From: Verrucomicrobiaceae bacterium
GTDB taxonomy: Bacteria > Verrucomicrobiota > Verrucomicrobiia > Verrucomicrobiales > Akkermansiaceae
Length of the DNA stretch: 64,000 nucleotides
Reading direction: 5' to 3'
Assembly: GCA_027485615.1 (NCBI GenBank)
Contig: JAIXQS010000017.1
Span: forward strand, 29,519 to 93,518
A model generated the notes under the pieces. It saw only the letters and a list, made by a program, of their open reading frames with translations, was not told where the DNA came from and did no database searches. Shown here one piece after another: positions 8,524 to 16,871 of the stretch (its first letter is position 1; the number at the start of each line of letters is the position of its first letter). The translations under genes were made by a program, and so were the position numbers.

Positions 8524-9259
8524 TGCCCCTCCCGTTCACGAAGTCGACCCGCAGCCCGAACCAGCGTTCGCCGCTGCCTTCCTTGAAACGTATGCCCCGC
8601 AGCCAAACCTCCAGGGGTGCCAGTGCGGGATCCGCCGCGCCAGCCAAGGGGATTAGCTCCGCCAAGCTCCCGTCCTCACGCAGGCTCACGAGGAAACGAA
8701 GCGAATCCTCCCTGGCATCGGCGATGCCACCCAAGTCGAGCGCGGGCAGTTCCTCGGGAAGCCACTCGGTCGGCGCCGAATCGTAGGGTATCAGCATGGG
8801 CGACCTTACCGAAGACGCGGCGCCGGAAGCTGCACCCGACCCTTCCCCGGCTATCGCGGGAAGCACCGGAAACTCCAGCTTACCCCTTGGCGTGATATCC
8901 ACGCGATCCACGCCATCATGCGCCCTCATCGGACGCAGGCTCACTTCATAATCCCGCCACCATGCCAGTCCCTCTTGCCCGGAAAAAATCATTCCTTCGG
9001 GTTCCACGTCCTTAGCCAACCGTCCGGGGAATGGGCCGTTCTCCTCCGCATCCAGAGCCCAAGATCTGGCCATTTCCACGTCCACTAGCCGGATCAGCGA
9101 CCCCCGCTCCTCGGAGCGGGTTCGGTAAGAGGGTTCGCTCAGCTTGATCGTCCCAAAAAGGAAAATGGAAAGTAACCCCACGATGACCACGGAAAGAAGC
9201 TGATCCTTGCGGCTCGCTTCCGATTTGCTCCAATCAAAAATGAGATCGTGCCTTGTCAT
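8504..9259 (-). CDS. Membrane-anchored periplasmic protein of the ExbBD locus, possible TonB-like partner
   Basis: 251 residues. A cytoplasmic N-terminus is followed by one transmembrane helix (about 22-42, LLSVVIVGLLSIFLFGTI), then a periplasmic region with an Ala/Gly/Ser-rich linker near 130-145. The C-terminal ~60 residues (DGSLAELIPLAG ... LEVWLRGIRF) have the length and position of a TonB C-terminal domain but not its clear consensus. It overlaps exbD by 4 bases, the place where tonB is usually found. The ordinary TonB proline-rich spacer is absent, so the TonB assignment is a hypothesis. Confidence 0.55.
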   Translation of the reverse strand: MTRHDLIFDWSKSEASRKDQLLSVVIVGLLSIFLFGTIKLSEPSYRTRSEERGSLIRLVDVEMARSWALDAEENGPFPGRLAKDVEPEGMIFSGQEGLAWWRDYEVSLRPMRAHDGVDRVDITPRGKLEFPVLPAIAGEGSGAASGAASSVRSPMLIPYDSAPTEWLPEELPALDLGGIADAREDSLRFLVSLREDGSLAELIPLAGAADPALAPLEVWLRGIRFKEGSGERWFGLRVDFVNGRGNESEPE

Positions 9260-9711
9260 TCGGGAAGAGGGGCGACAAATTCACTTTCCTGCTCTGCCTT
9301 GTCCGGCTCGCCCACGAGCGCCAGACGGAAGCCCGCCCCCAGAACGACCTCGCTCACCTTTCGCTCCATGCCCACGGTGGTGCGTATGTCCGTCTTTAGG
9401 AGCACAACCGCCCGCCCCATGCGTTCGTCCAGTTTCAAGGCCGCAAGCTGTGCCGCAAGCTCCTCGACGGTCACGGCCTGTCTACCCAGATAAATCGGTG
9501 CCTCCTCACTCCCTGAACCCACGGTCACCACGATCGAATCCCCGTAGCGTTGCATTTGGAAACGCGAAGAGGGCACTTCCACGGAGATACCGCCCTGACT
9601 AAGGAACAATGGGCCGAGAAGCAGCAGCATCATAACCAGTGCGAAAAGATCGAACAATGGCATGGCGTGCAGGAAGCCCGGCCTATCCTCAAGTGTCGTC
9701 TCCAGTTTCAT
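9256..9711 (-). CDS. exbD: ExbD/TolR-family biopolymer transport protein
   Basis: A 151-residue inner-membrane protein. The single N-terminal helix carries the essential acidic residue in PLFDLFALVMMLLLL (Asp near 21), followed by a periplasmic domain ending in the VEELAAQLAAL and VVLLKTDIRTTVG segments expected for ExbD. ExbB and ExbD form the proton channel that energises TonB and outer-membrane receptors. It overlaps both neighbours by 4 bases, so the three are translated as a unit. Confidence 0.85.
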   Translation of the reverse strand: MKLETTLEDRPGFLHAMPLFDLFALVMMLLLLGPLFLSQGGISVEVPSSRFQMQRYGDSIVVTVGSGSEEAPIYLGRQAVTVEELAAQLAALKLDERMGRAVVLLKTDIRTTVGMERKVSEVVLGAGFRLALVGEPDKAEQESEFVAPLPE

Positions 9712-10430
9712 TTCTCCGAGGTTGCCGGAGGTTTCGCTTTGGCCGGCAGGCGCTTCTTGCCGTGGATCACCTCCCCGCGGAACGGGGCAAACTCTTCCTC
9801 TTCACGCGCGTCCGCGATCATGTGAACGATCTCGATGCCGGCCCGCTCAATCCGGCCAACCAACCTCCGCGATCTCCCTACAAAGTAGAGGTAGAAAACA
9901 TACATCGGCACCGCGACCGTAAGCCCGACCACGGAGGTGATCAGCGCCGTCATGACACCGGCAGCGATCTCAGTCGGTCCCGAAACCCCGCCCTGCTCAC
10001 TCACCCTTTGGAACGCGTCCACCATCCCCAGCATCGTCCCCAGCATCCCCACGAGGGGAGCCAGCAGCGCCACCGCCAGGATGCCGCGGATGTTCTTCTC
10101 GATCCTTGGCACTTCAAGCTGGCCCGCCTCCCGGATCACATCCATCAAATCCCGTCGCTCCAGATAGTAACGAAGCAAACCCGCATGCGCCACGCGCCCC
10201 ACCGGCCCCGGAGCGCGGGCCGCCTCATGCAGGGCCTCCGCAAACGCCCGCCGCCTCACATGAACCCCGAGCCCCACCAGCAGCGAACTCACATTGATCC
10301 TCGCCCGGTGGAAATAGAAAAGCCTTTCCACCACGCATACCGATCCGAAAAAACCCAACGCCAAAAGCACCCATACGAGCGGCCCCCCCTTTTCGATCAG
10401 TCCCGATACCTCCCACTGCGCCAAGATCAT
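9708..10430 (-). CDS. exbB: ExbB/TolQ/MotA-family proton channel protein
   Basis: A 240-residue protein with the ExbB layout: a first helix near 15-35 (GPLVWVLLALGFFGSVCV), a cytoplasmic domain, and two late helices near 108-135 (LLAPLVGMLGTMLGMVDAF) and 150-180. The motif LLGxLGTVxGM appears as LVGMLGTMLGMVDAF. It heads an overlapping set, exbB-exbD-(TonB-like)-(zinc ribbon), that probably powers outer-membrane uptake. A C-terminal Lys/Pro tail is basic and probably cytoplasmic. Confidence 0.87.
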   Translation of the reverse strand: MILAQWEVSGLIEKGGPLVWVLLALGFFGSVCVVERLFYFHRARINVSSLLVGLGVHVRRRAFAEALHEAARAPGPVGRVAHAGLLRYYLERRDLMDVIREAGQLEVPRIEKNIRGILAVALLAPLVGMLGTMLGMVDAFQRVSEQGGVSGPTEIAAGVMTALITSVVGLTVAVPMYVFYLYFVGRSRRLVGRIERAGIEIVHMIADAREEEEFAPFRGEVIHGKKRLPAKAKPPATSEK

Positions 10431-10503
10431 CCTGTCAGCAACTTACCTCCCACCGCCCGTCCGTATCAATCCCGAAAATGCATCCCAAAAATGCGCGGGA
10501 AAC

Positions 10504-11115
10504 TCAGTTCCCCTCCTTGAGCTTGTGAAAAAAGCCGCAAATCAGGCTGATGCGCTCGCCCGGAGAAACGGTCTCAAGAAGTTTCTGGCGGAGATCCGGC
10601 TCATGCACCATCTGCTGTGCGACGAGATCCGCCATCAGGCCGGGGTCATTGGCCTGGTCAAGCAGGGCGGAGACTCCCGCGCGCACCTCCTCCGGAAGAT
10701 GGGCGATCCCATCCTCGACCGTACCCCTCAGGGTTTTCATGGCAGCCTCGCCTTTCCTGCCCTCCAAAGGCTCCGATAGCAACGGCTCGATGAGGGCACA
10801 GGGAAAGGGCGAGTCGTCAAGCCACTCGGTGAAACGCACCCGGATCACCCCATGCAGCAGCAGTTCCGAAGTTCCGTCATCCCTCTCCCGGGACGCGCGG
10901 ATCAAACCTGCAGTGCCCACGGGCGAGATGGTTTCATTTTCCCCATCGTCACGCACGCGTCCGACGGCGAACACACAATCCCCGGCCAGTGCCTCTGCGA
11001 GCATCAGTCGGTAGCGTTCCTCAAATATGAAAAGCGGCAGGCCGCCCTGCGGGAAAAGGGTGCAATCGGGCAGCAGCATCACGCCACATTTCTGGGGAAG
11101 GTTCAAACCAGTCAT
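10504..11115 (-). CDS. LON substrate-binding-domain protein
   Basis: A 203-residue protein made of a single LON N-terminal domain, with no ATPase or protease part. The opening GVMLLPDCTLFPQGGLPLFI and FEERYRLML match the COG2802 / Lon N-terminal family, which binds unfolded or specific proteins. The start at 11113-11115 (MTGLNLPQ) was chosen because the family begins just before the LP..LFP motif; a longer frame upstream lacks conservation. It is divergent from the lipoprotein gene at 11312. Its function in bacteria is poorly defined. Confidence 0.75.
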   Translation of the reverse strand: MTGLNLPQKCGVMLLPDCTLFPQGGLPLFIFEERYRLMLAEALAGDCVFAVGRVRDDGENETISPVGTAGLIRASRERDDGTSELLLHGVIRVRFTEWLDDSPFPCALIEPLLSEPLEGRKGEAAMKTLRGTVEDGIAHLPEEVRAGVSALLDQANDPGLMADLVAQQMVHEPDLRQKLLETVSPGERISLICGFFHKLKEGN

Positions 11116-11311
11116 CGCGTTGAGACTCGCACCGCCCCGGCCAGTTCGCAACCGCCAAGCTCACTCCCGCTCCGGCACGGGGATTTTAGCGCCGATCTCG
11201 GAGGTTTTCTGGAGGATCATACCTTCCATGGGGCGCGCGGTTTCCGAACGGACTTGTGCATCCTCCGGACTGACACTTGTCACCCGACGCCATCCGCTGC
11301 TAGATATTACG

Positions 11312-12157
11312 ATGCTTCGCGCCGTGTTCGCTCTTTCTCTGCCTGTCTTGGCTCTCTCTGCCTGCCGTCCCGCGGCTCCGCTTGATGCCATTCGGAGACA
11401 AGCCCCTCCCGCACCACCAGCCCATCCCGCCGTGGCTGCCGTCTTGGCTCCGCCAAATCCCCAGGCTCCCTTCTACCCGGTCAAGGCTCCGGCACTCACC
11501 CGGGTCTTGGTTCGAGGCATTCATTTCGAAGGCGCGTCCTTCGATGCCCGCAGCCACCGCCTGCTGGTCATCGACCAGCCAAACGGGCCTGCTTCCATGT
11601 TCGACACATCTCAGGAAGTGGCCCGTCAATATGATGCCCTGCTCGCTCTGAACGCTGGTTTTTTCACCCCTGATGGCGATCCCCTCGGACTCGTCATCTC
11701 CAAGGGTAAACGTGCGGGCACATGGAACTCAGCCTCTTCGCTCGGTTCCGGCATCTTCTCGGAGAGCGCCACGGGCAAGCTTTCCATCACCCGGCGAGGC
11801 TCTCCCACCGCCTTCTTGGATGCCCGCGAACTCATCCAGGCCGGGCCACTGCTCGTGGAAAACGGCGGAGCCGTCGGGGGGCTTGATTCGGGAAAATCGG
11901 CTGTCCGCTCCATTCTCATGACCGATGGAGGAACACGCTGGTGGATCGGAAGAACCTCCCTTTGCTCTCTCTCCGCCCTTGGCGAAGCACTTGCCTCGGT
12001 CTCCCCCACCTCTTGGCCAATCCGCCACGCGCTGAACCTCGACGGCGGGCGCTCCACGGATCTTTTCGTATCCACGAAAATCCCAGGCGGCCCCTTTGAG
12101 CGGCGCGGGATCCTCAACCGACCGGTTCGAAATTTCCTGATCCTCAATCCGAGATGA
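11312..12157 (+). CDS. Lipoprotein with phosphodiester glycosidase (NAGPA, DUF2233) domain
   Basis: 281 residues. The signal peptide MLRAVFALSLPVLALSAC ends in a lipobox with the lipidated Cys at 18. The NAGPA-type domain follows: LLALNAGFFTPDGDPLGLVI, the QAGPLLVENGG motif and the C-terminal ALNLDGGRSTDLFV, which contain the conserved Asn/Asp and Gly residues of the DUF2233 fold. Family members remove a sugar-phosphodiester cap or act on cell-wall glycans. The natural substrate is unknown. The start was chosen because it alone gives a lipoprotein signal. Confidence 0.85.
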   Translation: MLRAVFALSLPVLALSACRPAAPLDAIRRQAPPAPPAHPAVAAVLAPPNPQAPFYPVKAPALTRVLVRGIHFEGASFDARSHRLLVIDQPNGPASMFDTSQEVARQYDALLALNAGFFTPDGDPLGLVISKGKRAGTWNSASSLGSGIFSESATGKLSITRRGSPTAFLDARELIQAGPLLVENGGAVGGLDSGKSAVRSILMTDGGTRWWIGRTSLCSLSALGEALASVSPTSWPIRHALNLDGGRSTDLFVSTKIPGGPFERRGILNRPVRNFLILNPR

Positions 12158-12266
12158 GGTGAATGACCCGGTGACAAATCCGTCACGGAAACGTGTTCTC
12201 GACAAAGGGCCACGAATGGGCGATATCTAACCAGTCAGAAATTCTTCCCCCGAGCGCCAACCAGCC

Positions 12267-12593
12267 ATGATCAAACCCATCTTAACCGGATGCGCCGCAT
12301 CCGTCCTGCTGGCTTCCTGCGGAGCCGTGGATGCCGTAAGGAGCAGCACCGCCAAGGCCACCGCCGGAATCAGCCAATTCTCCATAGCCGACCTTCGTCC
12401 CTCGAAGATCAATGTCGTCGAAGTCCGCGAAAAGGATCTGAAGGAAATGCCTCTCGGCAAAGACCGCGCCCTGGCCTTCGAGCGAAAGAAATCCTTCTGG
12501 TCTTTCATTCCCGTGGACTTCAAAGAACCCGCCCTCCCTGAGATCGAGGAAGGTGATCCGGACGGCGGACTGCTGCCTCCCAAGCCGCTCTGA
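12267..12593 (+). CDS. Small putative lipoprotein of unknown function
   Basis: 108 residues with a short signal MIKPILTGCAASVLLASC, giving a lipobox with Cys at 18. The mature part is charged, with a conserved-looking centre (SIADLRPSKINVVEVREKDL), and ends in an acidic, proline-rich tail. No known family is recognised. It follows the NAGPA lipoprotein on the same strand with a gap of about 110 bases and may be cotranscribed. Confidence 0.65.
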   Translation: MIKPILTGCAASVLLASCGAVDAVRSSTAKATAGISQFSIADLRPSKINVVEVREKDLKEMPLGKDRALAFERKKSFWSFIPVDFKEPALPEIEEGDPDGGLLPPKPL

Positions 12594-12829
12594 AACCGGC
12601 CGACCACCTAACAGGCTGCCCCCCGCCAATCATTTTCCTGAGATCCACGCCCAGGCGGTTCGCCAGGAAAAAGACTGGTTCCACCACTTGCTGCGGTAGG
12701 TCGCCGCTCACCGAATAACGGAACTCCCATCCCGGCATTGGCTCGCGTCGAGCGACCACTCTTGGTTTGGCGAGACCGGTAACGATTCGCGATTTGCGGG
12801 CCGGTGACCGCCCCGAAACCCCGTCCCTC

Positions 12830-13216
12830 CTAAAACCCGATCAGCGTGACCAACTCCTGGTCGCTGAAGCGATCCAGATGATCGGCGGCAGCCGCAAGCA
12901 TCTCTTCCTCAGCGACAGCTTCGATCTCGACCCACTGATCCTCGTCATCGCTGACACCCGCGACGGCAGGAGAACGATTTCCCACCCCGGCGGGGTTCAG
13001 CAAAAGGAACACGGCCAACGCACCGCAGGCGGCGAGGGCAACCCACGGGGAAAAAGTGAGAGCTTTGGGCCACCAGGGATCGGCCTCGGGAAGCAGTTTC
13101 ACCGCGCGCAATGTCTTGTCCGCGAAACGCCCGCCCGCCTTCTTAGGCGCGGCTTTTCCAAGAAGCTCCCATGTGGCATCTTTTTCCCCCTGGTCTTTCT
13201 GCTCGCTCATTTTCAT
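12830..13216 (-). CDS. Single-pass membrane protein of unknown function
   Basis: 128 residues from the ATG at 13214-13216 (MKMSEQKDQGEKDATWELLG); MSEQ at 13210 is also possible. A Lys-rich cytoplasmic N-terminus precedes one transmembrane helix near 65-86 (WVALAACGALAVFLLL), then an acidic tail ending DHLDRFSDQELVTLIGF. This layout recalls small membrane proteins cotranscribed with ECF sigma factors in verrucomicrobia, but no sigma gene lies next to it here. The function is not assigned. Confidence 0.55.
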   Translation of the reverse strand: MKMSEQKDQGEKDATWELLGKAAPKKAGGRFADKTLRAVKLLPEADPWWPKALTFSPWVALAACGALAVFLLLNPAGVGNRSPAVAGVSDDEDQWVEIEAVAEEEMLAAAADHLDRFSDQELVTLIGF

Positions 13217-13340
13217 TGTCCTACATCTCCTGAAACACCCGATCCGCCCGAAAGTTTCGCAGAAATCCCTTCTCCTTGTCGCCCGGCCCATCGGAAAGCG
13301 CTTGGTCCGCAGATACGACGTCCTCCAAGCTCCATTTTCC

Positions 13341-13371
13341 TTGAAGTTTGAAATTCAAAATTTGAAATTTT
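13341..13371. repeat. Intergenic AT-rich word repeat
   Basis: TTGAAGTTTGAAATTCAAAA is followed by TTTGAAATTTTA, an internally repeated and partly palindromic run. It sits between the membrane-protein gene and the queE stop codon, contrasting sharply with the GC-rich surroundings. It resembles the words inserted in hrpA. Confidence 0.5.
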
Positions 13372-14122
13372 ACACCCCGCGCCGGTCACCCCAGAGCCTG
13401 ACGTGCAGGCGGTCGGAAAAACGCACCCCGAGATCCCGGCACCGCTCTGCCAGCCAAGCCGCCGTGCTGTCCAAAGCCTCCACCGTCCTCCCCTCCGGCA
13501 TCAGGATCACCCGGTTTCCCGGAATCCCGGCCCTCTCCATCAGCGACCGGATCTCCGTGATATCCCGCTCATCCCTCACCACGAACTTGAACCACGCCTT
13601 GCCCGTCGCCGCCAGCCCGGCGAGCACCGTGGGTTTCAGCCGCAGTTCCTCGCCCATCCCGCTGTTGGCCAGCTTCGGGGAAACGTTTATCTGTCCGATC
13701 AGCCCGAGAAACCCAGCCCCCGGCATTTTCGTGCCGTTCGTCTCCACCTCGAAAAACCATTCCTCCCCGTCCTCGCTCAGAGCCGCCATCAATTCCACCA
13801 GCTCCGCCTCGTGCAAAAGCGGTTCCCCACCTGTCAACACCACCCTCCGGCGACAGAATCCCCTGACGATTTCCGCGACTTCGTTCGGAGACATCTCGAT
13901 GATCACATCCTCCTTACGGTGCTTCGCATAACCTTGGATCGCATCCTTCTCATGCTTCCAAGGCGTCCCCTCGAAATTCCATGTGTGATCCGTGTCGCAC
14001 CAGACGCAGTGCAGGTTGCATAGCGACAGCCTCACGAACACCGCGGGCTCACCCATGGATACTCCCTCACCCTGCAAGGTGTGGAAAATTTCTGCCCCGT
14101 CCCCCAGCCGCGCCAACTTCAT
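13370..14122 (-). CDS. queE: 7-carboxy-7-deazaguanine synthase (radical SAM)
   Basis: About 250 residues. The radical-SAM cluster motif CX3CX2C is present as Cys35-Cys39-Cys42 in RLSLCNLHCVWCDTDHTWNF, after the QueE opening EIFHTLQGEGVSMGEPAVFV. TGGEPLLHEAEL is the SAM-binding GGEP motif. QueE converts 6-carboxy-tetrahydropterin to 7-carboxy-7-deazaguanine in queuosine synthesis. MKLARL at 14120-14122 is the preferred start; a longer frame adds only five residues. No queC or queD is in view. Confidence 0.9.
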   Translation of the reverse strand: MKLARLGDGAEIFHTLQGEGVSMGEPAVFVRLSLCNLHCVWCDTDHTWNFEGTPWKHEKDAIQGYAKHRKEDVIIEMSPNEVAEIVRGFCRRRVVLTGGEPLLHEAELVELMAALSEDGEEWFFEVETNGTKMPGAGFLGLIGQINVSPKLANSGMGEELRLKPTVLAGLAATGKAWFKFVVRDERDITEIRSLMERAGIPGNRVILMPEGRTVEALDSTAAWLAERCRDLGVRFSDRLHVRLWGDRRGV

Positions 14123-14151
14123 GCCGCGAATCCTCAACCCTCTTCGTGGGT

Positions 14152-14175
14152 GTTTAAAGTTTAGAGTTTCATGTT
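14152..14175. repeat. Intergenic word repeat upstream of pxpBC
   Basis: GTTTAAAGTTTAGAGTTTCATG is an AT-rich run between the divergent queE and pxpBC genes. Its TTTAGAGTTTCATG differs at one base from TTTAGAATTTCATG in the hrpA insertion at 4040-4091. It could also overlap a promoter, which I cannot separate from the repeat. Confidence 0.45.
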
Positions 14176-14202
14176 TTCCCGTGTTTCTGCCAACCTGATC
14201 CC

Positions 14203-15813
14203 ATGGGATTGCACGCGCTCGGAGACTCGGCCTGGCTGTTCAAGGCCGGCGGCTCGTTTCCGGAAAAGAAGCTGGAGCTGATCCTCCGTCTGCGGCGGAT
14301 TCTGAACCAGAATCCCATCCCAGAGATCGTCGATATCGTATCTTCCTTCGACGCCATCGCGGTGCATTTCAATCCCGCCGACGGCCAGAGGGTGCTCGAC
14401 CACTTAACCTCACTCCACCTTGATGAAGGCGATGAGAGGAAACCCTTTCAAGGCCGCAGCGTCTCCATCCCCGTGGCCTACGGCGGTGATTACGGCCCTG
14501 ACCTGCAGGCTCTAGCGGATACCAAAAAACTCAACGTAACTCAAGTCATCGAACTCCACCGCAACACGGAATACACCGTCGCCGCGATCGGATTTTCGCC
14601 CGGTTTCCCCTACCTCCAGGGTTTGTCGCCGCAGCTCCATCTGCCGCGCCTTTCCAGCCCGCACAAAGTGGCGGCGGGTTCGGTGGCAATTGCCGGTGGA
14701 CAGGCTGGCATCTATCCCTTCGCCTCGCAGGGCGGGTGGCATGTGATCGGTCGCACGAGTCTGAAACTTTTCGATCCCCATCGCGAGCCTCCGGCTCTCC
14801 TGCAACCGGGCGACAAGGTGCGCTTCGCGGAAGTGGAAACGCTGCAAGAAGCCGAAACCCTGCCTCCAGAACCCGCAGATCTGACCGATGGCATCCGTGT
14901 AGTCGAGCCGGGTGCTCTCAGTTCCATCCAGGATCACGGCAGGTGGGGTCGCCAGCACTTCGGTGTCTCGCCCGGTGGAGCCGCCGATCCGGTGCTGGCA
15001 TCCATCGCCAACCGCCTCGTCGGCAATCCTGACCATGCCGCGGTCATCGAATGCACCATGACCGGCCCCGTTCTGGAGTTTGACAGCGATGCCCGCGTGG
15101 CATGGGTCGGTTGGGCCGATGAGCCCTCCGGCAAACTCCGCGAAATCAAGGCGGGCGAACGCATCGATCTCCGAGGCCGCATGTGCCATCTGCGCGGCTA
15201 TGTCGCCGTGGCGGGTGGCATCGATGTTCCGCAGGTGCTCGGCAGCCGCGCCACCGACCTGCGGGCGGTTCTCGGAGGCCATCACGGACGCGCCCTGCAA
15301 GCCGGTGATGTCCTGCCCATTGGCACGGCGAGCACCGCTCCTGTTTCCAAAAAATGGCACGTCTCCTGGCCCCACCCGGATGGACGCGTGATCGAACTCC
15401 GCTACCTCCGTGGGATGCAGGCGGATTGGTTCACCGGGGAAACCCTCTGCTTTTTCTCCGAAAAACTCTACGAAATCAGCCCGACCTTCGACCGCACGGG
15501 CACACGCTTCAAAGGGCGCCATCTCAAGCTCAAGGAACCCCGTGAAATGGTTTCCCAGCCGGTGGTCTTCGGCTCCGTGCAGGTTCCCCCGGATGGCCAG
15601 CCCATCGTCCTGATGAGCGAGCGCCAGACCATCGGCGGTTACCCGCAGATCGGCCACGTCATCTCGGCGGACATCCCAAAGCTCGCCCGCGCCTGGCCGG
15701 GGACGCAGGTGCGTTTCCGCGAAGTCGACCTGGACGAAGCCCGGCACGCATGGAACGAACTGCAGCGCGAACTCGGCCTTCTCAATACCGGCCTGATGAT
15801 GAAACTCACCTGA
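14203..15813 (+). CDS. pxpBC: Fused 5-oxoprolinase subunits B and C (KipI-KipA)
   Basis: 536 residues. The N-terminal ~225 are PxpB/KipI-like (GFSPGFPYLQGLSPQLHLPR). From about residue 230 the sequence is PxpC/KipA-like, starting IRVVEPGALSSIQDHGR with the FGVSPGGAAD motif. In most bacteria these are separate genes; here one chain carries both. With PxpA they form the ATP-dependent prokaryotic 5-oxoprolinase that opens pyroglutamate to glutamate. The stop overlaps the pxpA start by one base (TGATG), indicating coupled translation. Confidence 0.9.
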   Translation: MGLHALGDSAWLFKAGGSFPEKKLELILRLRRILNQNPIPEIVDIVSSFDAIAVHFNPADGQRVLDHLTSLHLDEGDERKPFQGRSVSIPVAYGGDYGPDLQALADTKKLNVTQVIELHRNTEYTVAAIGFSPGFPYLQGLSPQLHLPRLSSPHKVAAGSVAIAGGQAGIYPFASQGGWHVIGRTSLKLFDPHREPPALLQPGDKVRFAEVETLQEAETLPPEPADLTDGIRVVEPGALSSIQDHGRWGRQHFGVSPGGAADPVLASIANRLVGNPDHAAVIECTMTGPVLEFDSDARVAWVGWADEPSGKLREIKAGERIDLRGRMCHLRGYVAVAGGIDVPQVLGSRATDLRAVLGGHHGRALQAGDVLPIGTASTAPVSKKWHVSWPHPDGRVIELRYLRGMQADWFTGETLCFFSEKLYEISPTFDRTGTRFKGRHLKLKEPREMVSQPVVFGSVQVPPDGQPIVLMSERQTIGGYPQIGHVISADIPKLARAWPGTQVRFREVDLDEARHAWNELQRELGLLNTGLMMKLT

Positions 15814-16541
15814 TGCAAACCATCGACCTCAATGCGGATCTCGGCGAAGGCGGCGCACACGATGAGGCACTGATGGCACTGGCCAGCTCGGCCAACATCG
15901 CCTGCGGCGGACATGCCGGTGACGGGGAAAGCATCCGGCGCGCGGTCGAATTCGCCATGCGGGCGCAGGTCGCCATAGGTGCCCATCCCGGTTACGAAGA
16001 TCCGGAGAATTTCGGCAGGAAGCCCATACTTCTATCCGCTGGAGAAATCCGCAGTCTCATCCTGCGCCAGCTCGAGCGCATGTTGCGTATCCATCCAGGG
16101 CTTCACCACGTCAAGCCGCACGGAGCCCTCTACAACCAGTCCAACCAAGACTCCGCCATGGCGAAAGCCTTGGTCGCCGCCATCGCCGAGGTGCAGCCGG
16201 ACACAATACTCTATTGCCCGCCCCAAGGCGAACTCATCAAAGCCGCCGCCGAAGTCAAGCTAGCCACCTGCGCGGAAGGTTTCATCGACCGCCGCTACCA
16301 GGATGACGGCAACCTTTGCCCACGTTCGGATCCCCGTGCGATGATCGAAGACGTCAACAAAGCGGTGTTACAAGCCTTCAAAATCGCCAATCAACAGGTG
16401 GTCAATACCCTCTCCGGAACCACCATCCTAATGAAAGCGAGAACCCTATGCATCCATGGCGACAGCCCCAACGCCCTGATCACACTCAAGCTCACCCGCG
16501 CATTTCTGGAAAGGGCAGGCATCGAGATCATAGCACCCTGA
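15813..16541 (+). CDS. pxpA: 5-oxoprolinase subunit A (LamB/YcsF family)
   Basis: 242 residues starting MQTIDLNADLGEG, the hallmark of the LamB/YcsF family. ANIACGGHAGD, GAHPGYEDPENFGR and HHVKPHGALYN follow with the expected His/Asp residues. The start at 15813 overlaps the pxpBC stop by one base and is preferred over an upstream in-frame ATG at 15750, because the family begins exactly here. It works with PxpBC in pyroglutamate cleavage. Confidence 0.92.
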   Translation: MQTIDLNADLGEGGAHDEALMALASSANIACGGHAGDGESIRRAVEFAMRAQVAIGAHPGYEDPENFGRKPILLSAGEIRSLILRQLERMLRIHPGLHHVKPHGALYNQSNQDSAMAKALVAAIAEVQPDTILYCPPQGELIKAAAEVKLATCAEGFIDRRYQDDGNLCPRSDPRAMIEDVNKAVLQAFKIANQQVVNTLSGTTILMKARTLCIHGDSPNALITLKLTRAFLERAGIEIIAP

Positions 16542-16871
16542 GTTTTTCCCCATGCCGCTTGCATGGTTCGCTCCTATCCGCGCGCACCGACTTTCATCCG
16601 TGGCCATCCCATCATCCGGACGGTTTTTCTCACCGGTGCAGGAACCCCGCCGGGAGAACCGGCCCCTGGCGAAATCAATGTTCCCGCAACCTCATCCCAC
16701 GAAACCCCTCACGGCGGCGCGCTTCGAGTGGAATCCGCGTTATTCTTCGGCGAGGCTGCGGCCTCAGCTGCGCAGCGTCCGGCGGGATGTGAAATTCCGT
16801 TTCATTGCCAACAGGGTGCGCGGCGCCGTAACACAGGCGCGGCCGGCATCTCGTCTGCGGCTCAGGGGCAA
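16542..16871. other. 330-base gap between convergent genes
   Basis: This separates pxpA from the convergent operon that ends at 16872. Plus-strand frames through it are Arg/Pro-rich and have no recognisable domain or ribosome site. I see no clear hairpin terminator, RNA gene or repeat. Confidence 0.4.

Noticed and set aside
12520-12759. Minus-strand frame with MPGWEFRYSVSGDLPQQVVE
   Set aside because: It overlaps a lipoprotein gene and has no clear ending or family. It could be a small gene fragment but the support was too weak to list.
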